From Gammaproteobacteria bacterium (GTDB lineage Bacteria > Pseudomonadota > Gammaproteobacteria > DSM-19610), in NCBI GenBank assembly GCA_030618475.1, contig JAUXDG010000118.1, positions 1 through 7,981 of the forward strand: a stretch of DNA of 7,981 nt. Reading direction: 5' to 3'. The position numbers were made by a program, and so were the translations under genes. Shown piece after piece: positions 7,508 through 7,981 of the stretch. The stretch's first letter is position 1. Each line of letters begins with the position of its first letter. The notes under the pieces were generated by a model. The model did no database searches. It was given only the letters and a program-made list of their open reading frames with translations, and was not told the origin of the DNA.

Positions 7508-7559
7508 CAATTAACTCGGACATTTTTCTACGCTGCGCTTCGCAAAATACCGTTAATTG
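7508..7559. repeat. attC-like imperfect inverted repeat downstream of the YCII gene
   Basis: CAATTAAC (7508-7515) is the exact reverse complement of GTTAATTG (7552-7559). Inside, GG 7518-7519 can pair with CC 7550-7551, ATTTT 7522-7526 with AAAAT 7544-7548, and GCG 7535-7537 with CGC 7541-7543, leaving unpaired bases mainly in the left arm. Complementary outer boxes, inner boxes, asymmetric extrahelical bases and position right after a small gene all resemble an integron attC site. The outer boxes AATTAAC and GTTAATT differ from the consensus RYYYAAC and GTTRRRY at one position each, and about 50 bp is slightly below the usual minimum. It could instead be an ordinary transcription-end hairpin, though no T-run follows. 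Confidence 0.45.
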
Positions 7560-7563
7560 ATGC

Positions 7564-7623
7564 ATGACTTTTGAGTTTCGGGATAGCAATACTTATGTAG
7601 TCAATTATGAGGATTATCACTGA
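7564..7623 (+). pseudogene. higB: C-terminal remnant of HigB-type toxin (RelE superfamily)
   Basis: This frame ends in residues MTFEFRDSNTYVVNYEDYH and a stop. That is the hallmark C-terminus of HigB/killer-protein toxins, whose last strand typically reads like RxTFEFxDGDAYxVDYEDYH. The homology stops abruptly at 7564, and the frame is closed by TGA at 7558-7560, so roughly the first three quarters of a toxin of about 92 residues is missing. The remnant cannot be an active ribonuclease. Its TGA (7621-7623) shares one base with the ATG of higA (TGATG), the usual translational coupling of higB to higA. It might persist as a 19-codon coupling leader, but no ribosome-binding site is seen before the ATG at 7564. 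The breakpoint lies a few bases after the attC-like repeat. Confidence 0.75.
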
Positions 7624-7913
7624 TGGGTACGCATCCACCACATCCTGGGGGATTTATTAGAGAAATATATGTGGCGCCTTACGAGCTCAGCGTTCGGAAG
7701 GTTGCGGACAGTCTTGGGGTTTCTCCTTCCACACTGAATCGGCTGCTGAATGGTCAGAGCAATATATCACCAGAAATGGCGTTACGCCTATCCAAGGCAT
7801 TAGGAAGGTCTCCAGAGAGCTGACTGGCCATGCAGGATCAATATGACCTTTGGCATGCTCGAAAGAGCGTTAATCTTAAACAGGTAAAGAAGCTTGACGT
7901 GTCGGCTGCATAA
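7623..7913 (+). pseudogene. higA: HigA-family antitoxin (XRE/HTH) interrupted by an in-frame TGA
   Basis: HigA antitoxins bind and neutralise HigB and repress their own operon through a helix-turn-helix. The first 66 codons give a clear family match: HPPHPGGFIRE (4-14) and an HTH covering about 22-61 with LSVRKVADSLGVSPSTLNRL (22-41), NGQSNISPEMALRLSKALG and SPES. Codon 67 is TGA (7821-7823). The same frame then continues LAMQDQYDLWHARKS and on to TAA at 7911-7913. The family reads SPExWLxxQxxYDLW here, so the TGA replaces the conserved Trp (TGG to TGA), and the full frame would be 96 codons, the usual length. The standard code is supported because sps and the MRJP gene end with TGA. A 66-residue product would keep most of the DNA-binding domain but lose the C-terminal helix. 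GAGGA at 7609-7613, 9 nt upstream, supports the start. Confidence 0.85.
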
Positions 7914-7981
7914 CGAATAAGGTTAGGTTGGATATCAAGCAGGGTCTTGAAATCAAATACCAAGTCGGAGGCCAAGCGGTC
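7914..7981. other. Region after higA, no feature recognised
   Basis: These last 68 bases contain no convincing gene, terminator or long repeat. A GTTAGGT at 7922-7928 fits the consensus of an integron core box, but no complementary partner is visible before the window ends. It may be the edge of a further structure lying outside the window. Confidence 0.3.

Noticed and set aside
7821..7823. TGA in higA as a recoded tryptophan or selenocysteine codon
   Set aside because: sps and the MRJP gene use TGA as a true stop, which argues against a code change, and HigA proteins have Trp here with no reason for selenocysteine. A nonsense mutation or sequencing error is simpler.
7908..7928. Second attC site starting at GCATAAC (7908-7914) with GTTAGGT (7922-7928)
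   Set aside because: The two boxes are not complementary and are only 7 nt apart, so they cannot form the required folded site. A partner beyond the window cannot be seen.

Overview
The window looks like chromosomal DNA of a Gram-negative proteobacterium, most likely a gammaproteobacterium. The basis is moderately GC-rich coding sequence, a lipoprotein signal peptide with a lipobox, and a bacterial sucrose-synthesis operon with a plant-like sucrose-phosphate synthase. Such operons are known from halotolerant, methane-, ammonia- and sulfur-oxidising proteobacteria, where sucrose serves as compatible solute or carbon reserve. No species can be named from the sequence alone.

Left part (1-7034): a short GC-rich leader with a strong hairpin and a consensus -10 box is followed by four genes, all on the + strand. 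They are sucrose-phosphate synthase with a degenerate phosphatase-like tail (sps, 239-2443), sucrose-6-phosphate phosphatase (spp, 2440-3309, overlapping sps by 4 nt), sucrose synthase (sus, 3498-5903), and a lipoprotein of the major royal jelly protein/Yellow family (5934-7034, 30 nt behind sus). SPS and SPP together make sucrose from a nucleotide-sugar and fructose 6-phosphate. Sucrose synthase reversibly splits it into a nucleotide-glucose and fructose. Synthesis and recovery are therefore encoded together. The 188-nt gap between spp and sus holds a compact element with 35-bp perfect inverted repeats, 33 bp of them flanked by TA on each side. It looks like a miniature inverted-repeat element.

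Middle (7035-7171): nested hairpins with an A-tract at one end and a T-tract at the other. This is probably a terminator, possibly a bidirectional one split by a 63-nt insertion/duplication.

Right part (7172-7981): visibly AT-richer, accessory-looking DNA. It carries a small YCII-related protein, then an imperfect inverted repeat resembling an integron attC site, then a broken higBA toxin-antitoxin locus. Only the last 19 codons of the HigB toxin survive. They overlap a HigA antitoxin gene that is cut at codon 67 by a TGA where the family normally has a tryptophan; the reading frame continues intact after it to codon 96.

The most notable points are the inverted-repeat element inside the sucrose operon, the loss of the uridine-contacting residues in sucrose synthase (suggesting ADP preference), the unexplained MRJP lipoprotein attached to sucrose metabolism, and the decayed toxin-antitoxin remnant beside an attC-like site.
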